From AC-32 sp035518635 (lineage in GTDB: Bacteria; Actinomycetota; Thermoleophilia; Gaiellales; Gaiellaceae): DNA of 64,000 bases. Position 1 is the stretch's first letter, and each line of letters begins with the position of its first letter. The notes under the pieces are model-generated. The model was not told the origin of the DNA. It worked only from the letters and a program-made list of their open reading frames with translations, and searched no databases. Below are positions 32,742 to 40,177 of the stretch, one piece after another. The stretch is taken from contig DATIXI010000011.1 in NCBI GenBank assembly GCA_035518635.1, positions 62,001 through 126,000 of the forward strand. The letters run 5' to 3'. The position numbers were made by a program, and so were the translations under genes.

Positions 32742-33836
32742 GTGAGTAGTCCGGGGGAGCGGGTTAGGTCGATGAGCCTCGCCGAAGTGCTCGAGACCGA
32801 CGAGGTGAAGGGGTTGCTGGAGAGCGGGCGCGAGTCGGGGTCGCTCACGACGGACGAGATTGCGCTCGCGCTCGGAGGTCTGGAGCTCGACGCCGCGCAG
32901 ATCGACGACGTCTACCACGCGCTCGAGGAGCAGCAGATCGACGTGGTCGACGACGGCGTCGAGGCGGAGGACGAGACCGGCGAGCGCAGCCCCGAGCCGG
33001 AGGCGCGCGAGATCACGACCGACTCATTGCAGCTCTTCCTGAAGGACATCGGCAAGGTCGACCTGCTCACCGCGGCGCAGGAGGTCGAGCTCGCGAAGCG
33101 GATCGAGCGCGGCGAGCACCGCGCGAAGCAGGAGATGGTCGAGGCGAACCTGCGGCTCGTCGTCTCGATCGCCAAGAAGTACCGCAACCAGGGTCTGCCG
33201 TTTCTCGATCTGATCCAGGAGGGGACGATCGGCCTCGTCCGCGCCGCCGAGAAGTTCGACCACCGCAAGGGCTTCAAGTTCTCGACCTACGCGACGTGGT
33301 GGATCAGACAGGCCGTCGCCCGCGCGCTGGCGGACAAGGCGCGGACGATCCGGATGCCGGTGCACATCGTCGAGAAGCTGAACAAGATCGTCCGCTCGGA
33401 GCGCAAGCTCCGCGCCGAGCTCGGGCGTGAGCCGACCGCTGTGGAGATCGCGGCCGACGTCGAGTTGCCGACGGACGAGGTCGAGCAGATCCGCCGGAGC
33501 TCGCAGGCGCCGGTCTCGCTGGAGAAGCCGGTCGGCGACGAGGAGGAGTCGGAGTTCGGGCACTTCCTCACCGACGAGAGCGAGCCGCTGCCGGAGGAGG
33601 CAGCGGAGGTCGAGCTGCGGAAGGCGACGTTGCAGCGGGTGCTGTCGACGCTCAGCGTCCGCGAGCAGCGCGTGCTCGAGCTGCGCTACGGGCTCAACGG
33701 CGAGCACCCGTGCACGCTCGACGAGGTCGGCCGCGCGTTCAACGTCACGCGCGAGCGGATCCGCCAGATCGAGAACCAGAGCCTGAAGAAGCTGCGGGCC
33801 CTCGCGGACGCGGTCGTGTTCCGCGACGTTGCTTAA
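32742..33836 (+). CDS. rpoD: Primary sigma factor (sigma-70, RpoD/HrdB type)
   Basis: The housekeeping sigma factor or a close group-2 relative (364 aa). A short acidic region 1.1-like N-terminus is followed by region 1.2 (DSLQLFLKDIGKVDLL), regions 2.1-2.4 (ANLRLVVSIAKKYRNQG, FSTYATWWIRQAVARA), region 3 and region 4 (LRYGLNGEHPCTLDEVG, VTRERIRQIENQSLKKL). The invariant RpoD signature in region 2 is intact. GTG 32742 follows an AGAGGAG Shine-Dalgarno. No convincing promoter was identified in the 108-bp upstream gap. Confidence 0.93.
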   Translation: MSSPGERVRSMSLAEVLETDEVKGLLESGRESGSLTTDEIALALGGLELDAAQIDDVYHALEEQQIDVVDDGVEAEDETGERSPEPEAREITTDSLQLFLKDIGKVDLLTAAQEVELAKRIERGEHRAKQEMVEANLRLVVSIAKKYRNQGLPFLDLIQEGTIGLVRAAEKFDHRKGFKFSTYATWWIRQAVARALADKARTIRMPVHIVEKLNKIVRSERKLRAELGREPTAVEIAADVELPTDEVEQIRRSSQAPVSLEKPVGDEEESEFGHFLTDESEPLPEEAAEVELRKATLQRVLSTLSVREQRVLELRYGLNGEHPCTLDEVGRAFNVTRERIRQIENQSLKKLRALADAVVFRDVA

Positions 33837-33855
33837 ACGCGCTACGCGCTAACCC

Positions 33856-33896
33856 GTGCAGACTCCGCGGCCCCTTTCGGGGCCGCTCCGCTGCAC
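33856..33896 (+). terminator. Nested hairpin after rpoD
   Basis: An inner stem GCGGCCCC-TTTC-GGGGCCGC lies inside an outer stem GTGCAG/CTGCAC, forming one long interrupted hairpin 20 nt after the rpoD stop. No T tract follows. Just before it, ACGCGCT is repeated directly. Probably the rpoD terminator or 3' stabiliser. Confidence 0.6.
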
Positions 33897-33920
33897 GCTG
33901 GGTGGAGCCAAGCTGCCGCA

Positions 33921-33926
33921 TAGACT
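33921..33926 (+). promoter_or_regulatory. -10 box of the dipeptidase gene
   Basis: TAGACT, 8 nt before GTG 33935. Confidence 0.45.
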
Positions 33927-33934
33927 CCGCCCTT

Positions 33935-35278
33935 GTGTCTGCGCCTTGGTTCGATGAGCTCGCCGAGCTGATTCGCATACCCAGCGTCAGCGCCGATCCC
34001 GAGCGGGCTGACGATGTCGCCCGTGCGGCCGAGTGGCTCGCCGGGTTTGTTCGCGGCGCCGGCGGCGAGGCCGAGGTCGTCGAGACCGACACGCAGCCGC
34101 TGATCGTCGGCCACCTGTCCGCCTCGGCCGTTTCCGGGGGACAGCCCCTCGGTCGTGTCCCGACGGTACTGGTCTACGGGCACGTGGACGTGCAGCCGCC
34201 GGATCCGCTCGAGCTCTGGGAGTCCGACCCGTTCACGCTCGAGCAGCGCGGCGACTGGCTCTACGGCCGCGGGGTCGCCGACGACAAGGGCCAGCTCTAC
34301 CTCCTCGTGAAGGCGGCCGCCGAGCTCGCGGCGGCCGGCGAGCTGCCGGTCGACGTGCGCGTCGTCTGCGACGCCGAGGAGGAGACCGGCGGCCACCAGG
34401 TCGTCGACTTCCTCGCCGCGGACGAGCACGGCGCCGACGTCGCGGTGATCTTCGACAGCGGCATGACCACGCGCGGCCTGCCCGAGTTCGCGATCGCTAC
34501 GCGCGGGCTCGTCTACTTCCACCTCACGCTTCGCACCGGCACGCGCGACCTGCACTCGGGGCTCTTCGGCGGCGCGGCGCTGAACGCCGTCCACGCGCTG
34601 ATGCACACGCTCGCCGCCGTGCAGTCCCGGGACGGGCGCCTGCCGGAGCCGCTGCGCGAGGGGATCGCACCGCCGACCGAGGCGGAGAAGGCCGCGTGGG
34701 CCGAGCTCGTGCCGGGCGAGGCGATGCTCTCCGACGCCGGAGCTCAGCCGGTCGACGAGCGCGCGGCCGAGGAGTTCTACCCGCGCACGACCGCCGAGCC
34801 GTCGCTCGACGTGAACGGGATCGCCGGTGGCTCGCCGGTGCTCCAGAAGACCGTGCTTCCGGTGGAAGCCGAGGCGAACCTCTCGATTCGCCTCGCGCCG
34901 GGCCAGGACGTCGAGACGATCGCGGCCGCCGTCGAGCGGCTCCTCCGCAAGGCCGCCCCGGAAGGCGCCGAGCTCGAGGTGACCCGCCTCTCGTCCGCCG
35001 AGGCCGGCCTGGTGCCTCCGGACAGCCCCGCGGTCCAGCTCGCGCTCGACGCGTTCGAGCGAACGTGGGGCCGGCGTCCGCTGCTCGTGCGCTCGGGTGG
35101 GACGCTCCCCATCGTCCCGGCGCTCGTTGCGAAGGGGATCCCGACGATCATCACGGGTTTCGCGACACCCGAGAGCAACATTCACTCGCCGAACGAGCGG
35201 CTGCTCGCCGAGTACGTTCCGCTCGGGCTCGAAACTGCGCGCGAGCTCTTCCGCGCGCTCGCCGCGCTGAGCGCCTAA
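33935..35278 (+). CDS. M20-family dipeptidase
   Basis: A zinc metallopeptidase of the M20 family (447 aa), most like the dipeptidases that degrade small peptides in the cytosol. The metal and catalytic residues are in VLVYGHVDVQPPDP, GRGVADDKGQL, CDAEEETGGH and a dimerisation-domain segment around TGTRDLHSGLFGGAALN. A copy of the palindromic repeat (34131-34162) is translated in frame just before the first metal-binding His. The start GTG is supported by the -10 box. Confidence 0.9.
   Translation: MSAPWFDELAELIRIPSVSADPERADDVARAAEWLAGFVRGAGGEAEVVETDTQPLIVGHLSASAVSGGQPLGRVPTVLVYGHVDVQPPDPLELWESDPFTLEQRGDWLYGRGVADDKGQLYLLVKAAAELAAAGELPVDVRVVCDAEEETGGHQVVDFLAADEHGADVAVIFDSGMTTRGLPEFAIATRGLVYFHLTLRTGTRDLHSGLFGGAALNAVHALMHTLAAVQSRDGRLPEPLREGIAPPTEAEKAAWAELVPGEAMLSDAGAQPVDERAAEEFYPRTTAEPSLDVNGIAGGSPVLQKTVLPVEAEANLSIRLAPGQDVETIAAAVERLLRKAAPEGAELEVTRLSSAEAGLVPPDSPAVQLALDAFERTWGRRPLLVRSGGTLPIVPALVAKGIPTIITGFATPESNIHSPNERLLAEYVPLGLETARELFRALAALSA
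34131..34162 (+). repeat. GGGACAGTCCC-type palindromic repeat, copy 4 (inside the dipeptidase gene)
   Basis: TTCCGGGGGACAGCCCCTCG here matches the minus-strand sequence of the mfd copy at most positions. It encodes VSGGQPLGR, closely like the CysO tail (MSRGQSLGR), so both copies are read in the same repeat frame. Confidence 0.65.
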
Positions 35279-35299
35279 GGCGCCGCTTGACGGCGCCTT
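35277..35299. terminator. Bidirectional hairpin between convergent genes
   Basis: AAGGCGCCG-CTTGA-CGGCGCCTT, a 9-bp stem overlapping the dipeptidase stop and ending 3 nt before the HxlR gene stop. Its start resembles the first hairpin of the 85-bp repeat (AAGGCG-CGCTTG). Confidence 0.55.
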
Positions 35300-35302
35300 G
35301 GG

Positions 35303-35647
35303 TTACGTGACCGAAACTGGTTCCGGCTCGCAGTCGACGAGCCAGGCGTGGCCGAAGCGGCGCATCTCCTCGATGATCGGGAGCAGCGCCTCACCCTTGT
35401 CGGTCAGCTCGTACTCGACCCGCGGCGGCGACTCCGGGTAGCTGCGGCGCGCGAGGATGCCCTCGTGCTCGAGCGCGCGCAGGCGGTCGGAGAGCGTTCT
35501 CGGGCTGATCCCGAGGCAGGAATGCTCGAGCTCGGTGAAGCGCCGCGGCCCCTCGGAGAGGTCGTGCACGAGCACCGCCGTCCACTTGGCGCCGAGGATC
35601 TCGGCGCAGGCGGCGACCGAACAGGTCGAGTCGTGGACCGGGTTCAT
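35303..35647 (-). CDS. HxlR-family transcription regulator
   Basis: A winged helix-turn-helix regulator of 114 residues. The HxlR marks are clear: STCSVAACAEILGAKWTAVL, GPRRFTELEHSCLGISPRTL and LRALEHEGILARRSYPE. The N-terminal Cys of the family is present and may sense reactive species. ATG 35647 is the family-like start; in-frame ATGs at 35656 and 35668 would add 3 or 7 residues. It is divergent from the HD-domain gene, which is a candidate target. Confidence 0.87.
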   Translation of the reverse strand: MNPVHDSTCSVAACAEILGAKWTAVLVHDLSEGPRRFTELEHSCLGISPRTLSDRLRALEHEGILARRSYPESPPRVEYELTDKGEALLPIIEEMRRFGHAWLVDCEPEPVSVT

Positions 35648-35693
35648 CGTGCGCATGTGTGTTCGCATCGTAACGAGGCCGGGCGGGAACGAG

Positions 35694-35699
35694 TAGGCT
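35694..35699 (+). promoter_or_regulatory. -10 box of the HD-domain gene
   Basis: TAGGCT, 8 nt before GTG 35708. Confidence 0.4.
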
Positions 35700-35707
35700 C
35701 GACGCCC

Positions 35708-36586
35708 GTGACAGAGCTCGACAGGGAGCTCCAGGAGCGCATCGACGAGCCCGCCTCCGCCGAGGCCGTGCAGGAGACGCGCCTCACGCCCGCGGAGGCG
35801 ACCGCCCAGATGCGGATCAACGTGCCTGCGCAGCGGAACCGCAAGCTGCGCACGATCCTCGAACGCGTCAACGCCGACGAGGGGCTCAAGGCCTGGTGGC
35901 ACGTAGCGAACGTCAACGCCGTCAAGCGGCTCGGGATCAACGATCACTCCTGGGTGCATATCCAGATCGTGGCCAACATCGCGCTCCGCCTCCTGCGCCT
36001 GCTCGCGAAGCGGGGCGTCGAGCCGGCGATGGTTGCCGACTACGACCTGGAGCGCGACGACGCCGAGGTGGTCGTCGTGCTCGGCGCGCTGCTGCACTGC
36101 GTCGGGATGGCCGTGCACCGCGACCGACACGAGGACTGGAGCCTCTTCCTCGCAGAGCCGAAGGCCCGCGAGCTGCTCGAAGGCGTCTACGAGGAGCCGG
36201 TGCTGACAGTGGTCGTCAGCGAGGTGCTGCAGGCGATCACCAGCCACCGCGAGTCAGGCCGTCCGCTGACGCTCGAGGCGGGGATCGTCCGAGTAGCCGA
36301 CGCACTCGACATCGAGGAGGGCCGCTCGCGGATCCCGTTCGAGCGCGGGAGCGTCTCGATCCACTCGATCTCGGCGGCCGCGATCGACGAGGTCGTGATC
36401 TCCGAAGGCACGGAGCGGGCCGTCCTGGTCGAGGTCAAGATGAACAACTCGGCCGGCCTCTACCAGGTCGACGAGCTCCTGAAGGCGAAGCTGCACGGCT
36501 CGGGCCTGGAGCCGTACGTCGAGGTCGTAGCCCGCATCGACACGGACGCCGAGAAGCGCCTCGTGCCCCTGTACCGCCTCGAGTAG
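35708..36586 (+). CDS. HD-superfamily phosphohydrolase-like protein with altered HD pair
   Basis: A 292-residue protein whose core resembles HD-type metal-dependent phosphohydrolases: NDHSWVHIQIVANIALRLL, ALLHCVGMAVHRDRHEDW and GIVRVADALDIEEGRSR. In usual members the second motif is HD (as in HDIGM); here it is HC, so the catalytic Asp is replaced by Cys. The C-terminal domain (SIHSISAAAIDEVVI, then VEVKMNNSAG) has the beta structure of archaeal-type relatives. The substrate is unknown. Confidence 0.7.
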   Translation: MTELDRELQERIDEPASAEAVQETRLTPAEATAQMRINVPAQRNRKLRTILERVNADEGLKAWWHVANVNAVKRLGINDHSWVHIQIVANIALRLLRLLAKRGVEPAMVADYDLERDDAEVVVVLGALLHCVGMAVHRDRHEDWSLFLAEPKARELLEGVYEEPVLTVVVSEVLQAITSHRESGRPLTLEAGIVRVADALDIEEGRSRIPFERGSVSIHSISAAAIDEVVISEGTERAVLVEVKMNNSAGLYQVDELLKAKLHGSGLEPYVEVVARIDTDAEKRLVPLYRLE

Positions 36587-36588
36587 CG

Positions 36589-37290
36589 CTACTTCGGAAC
36601 CGGTTCCAGCCGGTATCCGACGCCGTACCGGGTCTGGATGAACGTGTGCTTCGAGGCGCGGTGGTCGATCTTCTCGCGCAGACGGCGGACGCAGACGTCG
36701 ACCGTGCGGTCGCGGTGCGTGGCGCGGCGCCCCCAGATCCGCTGTAGCAGCTCGTCGCGGCTCGCGACCCGCCCGCGGTCGAGGGCGAGCGTGTAGAGCA
36801 AGCGGAACTCGGTCGGCGTCAGCCGCGCGTTCTCGTCGTCGACGAACGCCTGCACGGAGCGCGGGTCGATCCGGAGCTCCTCGATCACGAGCTCCTCGCC
36901 GCGGTCCTCCCGGACGCCCTGCTGTCCGCCGCGCCGCGCGACCGCCTGGACCCGCGCGACCAGCTCCTTCATCGAGAACGGCTTGACGAGGTAGTCGTCG
37001 GCTCCGATCTGCAGCGCGTGGACGCGGTCGTGCTCGGTCCCGCGGGCGCTCACGACGACGATCGGTGTCGCGATCCCCTCGGCGCGGGCCTGCTCGATCA
37101 GGCTCCAGCCGTCGAGACCCGGCAGCATCAGGTCGAGCACCAGGACGTCCGGCCGCTCGTAGCGCAGCCGCGCGAGCCCGATCTCGCCGGCACCCACCCG
37201 CATGGGCTCGAGACCATCCGCCGCGAGGTGCTGCGCCATGCCCTCGGCGATCAACTCGTCGTCTTCGACGATCAGCACCTTGGTTGCCAC
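36589..37290 (-). CDS. OmpR/PhoP-family response regulator
   Basis: A 233-residue regulator probably governing the phosphate genes nearby. The receiver has VLIVEDDELIAEG, the phospho-acceptor Asp in VLVLDLMLPGLDGW and DDYLVKPF. The winged-helix C-terminus reads LTPTEFRLLYTLALDRGRVA and RTVDVCVRRLREKI with TRYGVGYRL. The GTG start lies 16 bp from the ATG of the divergent kinase. Assignment as PhoP rests on neighbourhood with pst genes, not on sequence alone. Confidence 0.88.
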   Translation of the reverse strand: MATKVLIVEDDELIAEGMAQHLAADGLEPMRVGAGEIGLARLRYERPDVLVLDLMLPGLDGWSLIEQARAEGIATPIVVVSARGTEHDRVHALQIGADDYLVKPFSMKELVARVQAVARRGGQQGVREDRGEELVIEELRIDPRSVQAFVDDENARLTPTEFRLLYTLALDRGRVASRDELLQRIWGRRATHRDRTVDVCVRRLREKIDHRASKHTFIQTRYGVGYRLEPVPK

Positions 37291-37306
37291 TGTGATACTC
37301 AGCCTA
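37291..37306. promoter_or_regulatory. 16-bp divergent promoter between regulator and kinase genes
   Basis: The plus strand has GATACT (37294-37299) 7 nt before the kinase ATG. The minus strand has TAGGCT (37306-37301) 10 nt before the regulator GTG. The two -10 boxes overlap the other gene's transcription start, so transcription should be mutually exclusive. Confidence 0.45.
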
Positions 37307-38008
37307 ATGTCCCGATCTGAGTACGAGGGGTCCCGGTCCGAGTACGAGGAGCTGCGCGCGGGCTTCACGGCCGCGGTCTCGCACGAGTTGCGAACGCCGC
37401 TCGCGCGCCTCGTGGCGCTGCTCGAGACGGCCGAGCTCCCGAATGCCGACCTGCCCGCGCTGCTGCGGCAGGCACGCGAGGAGGTCGGGGAGATGACCGA
37501 GCTCGTGGACGACATCCTGTTCCTGAGCGAGCTCGAGCAGGGGCGCGAGGTCGTTGCGCTGGGCGAGACGGAGGCCGCGCCCGTCCTGCGCGAGGTGGTC
37601 GCCGAGTCGCGCGACCGGGCGGAGCGCGCTGGAGTGTCCCTGGAGCTCCGGCTCGCCGAGGAGGGCCTGCTCGTCCCGCTGCGCCGCCGGATGCTGCAGA
37701 CGGTCGTCGAGAACCTCGTGGAGAACGCGATCCGCTACGCGGGAGAGGGCGCGACGTGCGTGATCTCGCTCGGGCGCGAGGACGGCATGGTCGTGCTCGG
37801 CGCGACCGACGACGGGGCGGGTGTCCCGGAGGAGGACGCGCCGCGGCTGTTCGAGCGCTTCTTTCGCTCCGACCGGGCGCGGACGACGCGCGGCAGCGGG
37901 CTGGGTCTGGCGATCGTCAAGCACGTGGTCGAGGCAACGGGCGGGCACGTCGAAGCCCGCGGCGCCTACGGCCGCGGGCTCGACGTGCGTTGTGCCTTCC
38001 CTGGCTAG
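37307..38008 (+). CDS. Soluble sensor-less histidine kinase (PhoR-like)
   Basis: A 233-residue kinase core with no membrane segment and no recognisable sensor domain. After a short N-terminus with a tandem SEYEG/SEYEE repeat comes HisKA (AAVSHELRTPLARLVALLE) and HATPase (VVENLVENAIRYAGEG, ATDDGAGVP, GSGLGLAIVKHVVEATGG). The position next to pst genes suggests phosphate signalling, with input through PhoU or PstB rather than a own sensor; this is inference. The end is 11 bp from the pstS stop (convergent). Confidence 0.85.
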   Translation: MSRSEYEGSRSEYEELRAGFTAAVSHELRTPLARLVALLETAELPNADLPALLRQAREEVGEMTELVDDILFLSELEQGREVVALGETEAAPVLREVVAESRDRAERAGVSLELRLAEEGLLVPLRRRMLQTVVENLVENAIRYAGEGATCVISLGREDGMVVLGATDDGAGVPEEDAPRLFERFFRSDRARTTRGSGLGLAIVKHVVEATGGHVEARGAYGRGLDVRCAFPG

Positions 38009-38019
38009 CGATGCCTGGG

Positions 38020-39051
38020 CTAGGTGTGGACCCGGGCGATGGTCTTCTTGCCGGCCTGCTGCACTACCTTGGGCAGGCGCAGGAAGAGCAGCGAGTGCCC
38101 GTACGACTGGCCCTTCGTCAGGGCCCAGTTGACGAACGCCTTCAGGTCGGCAGCCTTCGAGGTCTGCAGGGGCACGATGACCCAGGTGAACGTGCAGATC
38201 GGGTAGCCGTTCTTGACGCTCTTCGGTGGGTCGACGACGGAGATCGCGTTGCTCTTCGGGACCTTCTTGACCCTAGCCGAGACCGCCGCGACGGTCGAGG
38301 CGCGCGGCAGGATGAACCGGCCGGCGCGGTTCTTCATCTTCGCGATCTTGAAGTGATTCTTGTACGCGTACGCGATGTCGACGTAGGTGATGCCGCCAGG
38401 TGTCGAGCTGAGCTTCGCGGCGACGCCCGAGCTTCCCTTCGCTCCTACGCCGACCTTGAAGGCGGGCTGTGTCCCCTTACCAATCTGGGAACTGAACTGC
38501 GGGCTCACCTTCGACAGGTAGTCGGTGAAGTTGTAGCTCGTGCCGCTTCCGTCGCTTCGCCAGATCGGAACAACATCCTGGTTCGGCAGGCTCACGCCCT
38601 TGTTGATCGCGCGGATGCGCTTGTCGTTCCACTTCGTGATCTTGCCCAGATACATGTCGGCGACGATCGGCCCCGTCAGCTTGAGCCCGTAGCCGACGCC
38701 GGGGATGTTGTAGGGAATCGAGGTGGCCGCGTAGGCCCAGGGGATCTGGACGCAGCCGTGGCAGGCGGCGAACTGGTCGGTAGACAAAGGAGCGTCGCTG
38801 GCCCCGAAGTCGACCGTACGGGCCGAGATCGCTTTGATGCCGGCGCCGCTGCCGACGCCGCTGTAGTTGATGTCCGCGGCGCTGTAGTGGGTTGTCCACA
38901 GCGCCACCAGCGGCGCTACGAACGTGCTGCCTGCGCCGCTGATCGACGCCTTCTTGGAAGACGCCCCGGCGAGTCCCGTCCAGGCAGTGAGCGCGACTGC
39001 CGCCGCGCCGAGCACGACGATGAGAGCCGCGAGGCTTCGATTGCGCTTCAA
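38020..39051 (-). CDS. pstS: Phosphate-binding protein PstS
   Basis: The extracellular phosphate receptor of the Pst transporter. A signal segment (LAALIVVLGAAAVALTAWTG) is followed by the PstS start ISGAGSTFVAPLVALW, then SGVGSGAGIKAI, DFGASDAPL and RSDGSGTSYNFTDYL, which hold phosphate contacts. The start is TTG 39051, 7 nt after a strong Shine-Dalgarno (AGGAGAGGAG); no ATG fits. The protein is 343 aa. It lacks a lipobox Cys. It is divergent from pstC and convergent with the kinase gene. Confidence 0.93.
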   Translation of the reverse strand: MKRNRSLAALIVVLGAAAVALTAWTGLAGASSKKASISGAGSTFVAPLVALWTTHYSAADINYSGVGSGAGIKAISARTVDFGASDAPLSTDQFAACHGCVQIPWAYAATSIPYNIPGVGYGLKLTGPIVADMYLGKITKWNDKRIRAINKGVSLPNQDVVPIWRSDGSGTSYNFTDYLSKVSPQFSSQIGKGTQPAFKVGVGAKGSSGVAAKLSSTPGGITYVDIAYAYKNHFKIAKMKNRAGRFILPRASTVAAVSARVKKVPKSNAISVVDPPKSVKNGYPICTFTWVIVPLQTSKAADLKAFVNWALTKGQSYGHSLLFLRLPKVVQQAGKKTIARVHT

Positions 39052-39140
39052 GATGTTTCTCCTCTCCTGCGGGGGAACGATGTTGCGGTGTGTTCGACGT
39101 GAGGCTGCACCGGGGCGCTCGGTCCGTGGGCTGAAAGGCG

Positions 39141-39173
39141 GTTGGCATCCGGTAACGATCCGGTAACAACGCC
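39141..39173 (+). promoter_or_regulatory. Putative PHO box between pstS and pstC
   Basis: Three 11-bp units in tandem: GTTGGCATCCG, GTAACGATCCG, GTAACAACGCC. The 11-bp spacing and GT-rich head match the direct-repeat PHO boxes bound by actinobacterial PhoP. It lies 36 bp before pstC GTG and 90 bp before the pstS start. Confidence 0.5.
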
Positions 39174-39194
39174 CTTGGCAAGCCACGTTCGCGT

Positions 39195-39200
39195 TACCGT
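39195..39200 (+). promoter_or_regulatory. -10 box of pstC
   Basis: TACCGT, 8 nt before GTG 39209, about 21 bp downstream of the putative PHO box. Confidence 0.4.
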
Positions 39201-39208
39201 GCGCGCTC

Positions 39209-40177
39209 GTGAGCACCGTCACCGCGACGCAGGAGCTCGAGGGCCGGGGACGGCTGCGCGACCGGCTGGGCGACCGTCTGCTGTATCTCCTGACCTTCCT
39301 CGCCTCGCTGGCTGCGGTCGGTCTGATCGTCCTGATCGCCTGGGAGATCGTCCGCAGCGCGCACCTCGCCCTGAGCAAGTTCGGGGTCTCGTTCCTCTGG
39401 GGTACCACCTGGGACGTGAACAAGGCGACTTTCGGGGCGGCGCCCGCTCTCTACGGAACCGCGGTGACGTGCACCATCGCGATGATCATCGCCGCACCGC
39501 TCGGGATAGCGATCGCGCTCTTCCTAAGCGAGCTCGCACCACAGGGTGTGCGGGTCATCGTTGGCTCGCTGGTCGAGACCCTGGCTGCGGTCCCGAGCGT
39601 CGTGCTTGGGCTCTGGGGCATCCTCGTGCTGGGGCCGCTCGTGGCCGACCACGGGGTGCACTGGATGGACCGGTGGCTCGGCTTCATTCCGTTCTTCAAC
39701 GCGGCCACGGGGGAGAACGGGGCGAGCAGCCTCTTCGTCGCCGGCCTCATCCTCGCGATCATGGTCGTCCCGATCGTCGCGAGCATCTGCCGCGAGCTCT
39801 TCTTGAGCGTGCCTCCCGAGCTCGAGGAGGCCGCGCTCGCTCTCGGCGCAACGCGCTGGGAGATGGTGCGGGGGGTGATCCTCTCCTCTTCGAAGCCGGG
39901 AATCGCGGCGGCGCTCATCCTCGGGCTCGGGCGGGCTCTCGGCGAGGCGATCGCGGTCGCCCAGGTGATCGGCGCCGGCTACTTCATCCACTGGTCGCTG
40001 TTCGGGGTCGGGGACACGCTCGCGAGCCGGATCGTGAGCCAGTACCAGGGCGCGACCACGAATCTCCAGGTGGCCTCGCTCTTCTACCTCGCCGCGATCC
40101 TGCTCGTGATCGGGCTCGTCACGAACCTGATCGCGCAGGTGATCGTCCGCCGCTTCCACGTTCAGGGGGCACGCTGA
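39209..40177 (+). CDS. pstC: Phosphate ABC transporter permease PstC
   Basis: Inner-membrane permease of the Pst system (322 aa). Six main membrane segments are visible, starting with LTFLASLAAVGLIVLIAWEIV. The EAA-type cytoplasmic loop for PstB contact is PPELEEAALALGATRWEMVRG. The GTG start is supported by the upstream -10 box. The stop overlaps the start of pstA (TGATG). Confidence 0.94.
   Translation: MSTVTATQELEGRGRLRDRLGDRLLYLLTFLASLAAVGLIVLIAWEIVRSAHLALSKFGVSFLWGTTWDVNKATFGAAPALYGTAVTCTIAMIIAAPLGIAIALFLSELAPQGVRVIVGSLVETLAAVPSVVLGLWGILVLGPLVADHGVHWMDRWLGFIPFFNAATGENGASSLFVAGLILAIMVVPIVASICRELFLSVPPELEEAALALGATRWEMVRGVILSSSKPGIAAALILGLGRALGEAIAVAQVIGAGYFIHWSLFGVGDTLASRIVSQYQGATTNLQVASLFYLAAILLVIGLVTNLIAQVIVRRFHVQGAR

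Noticed and set aside
39052..39423. An extended pstS reading frame starting at 39423
   Set aside because: The extra N-terminal part overlaps the PHO box and the pstC start. The signal peptide and a strong ribosome-binding site place the start at TTG 39051.
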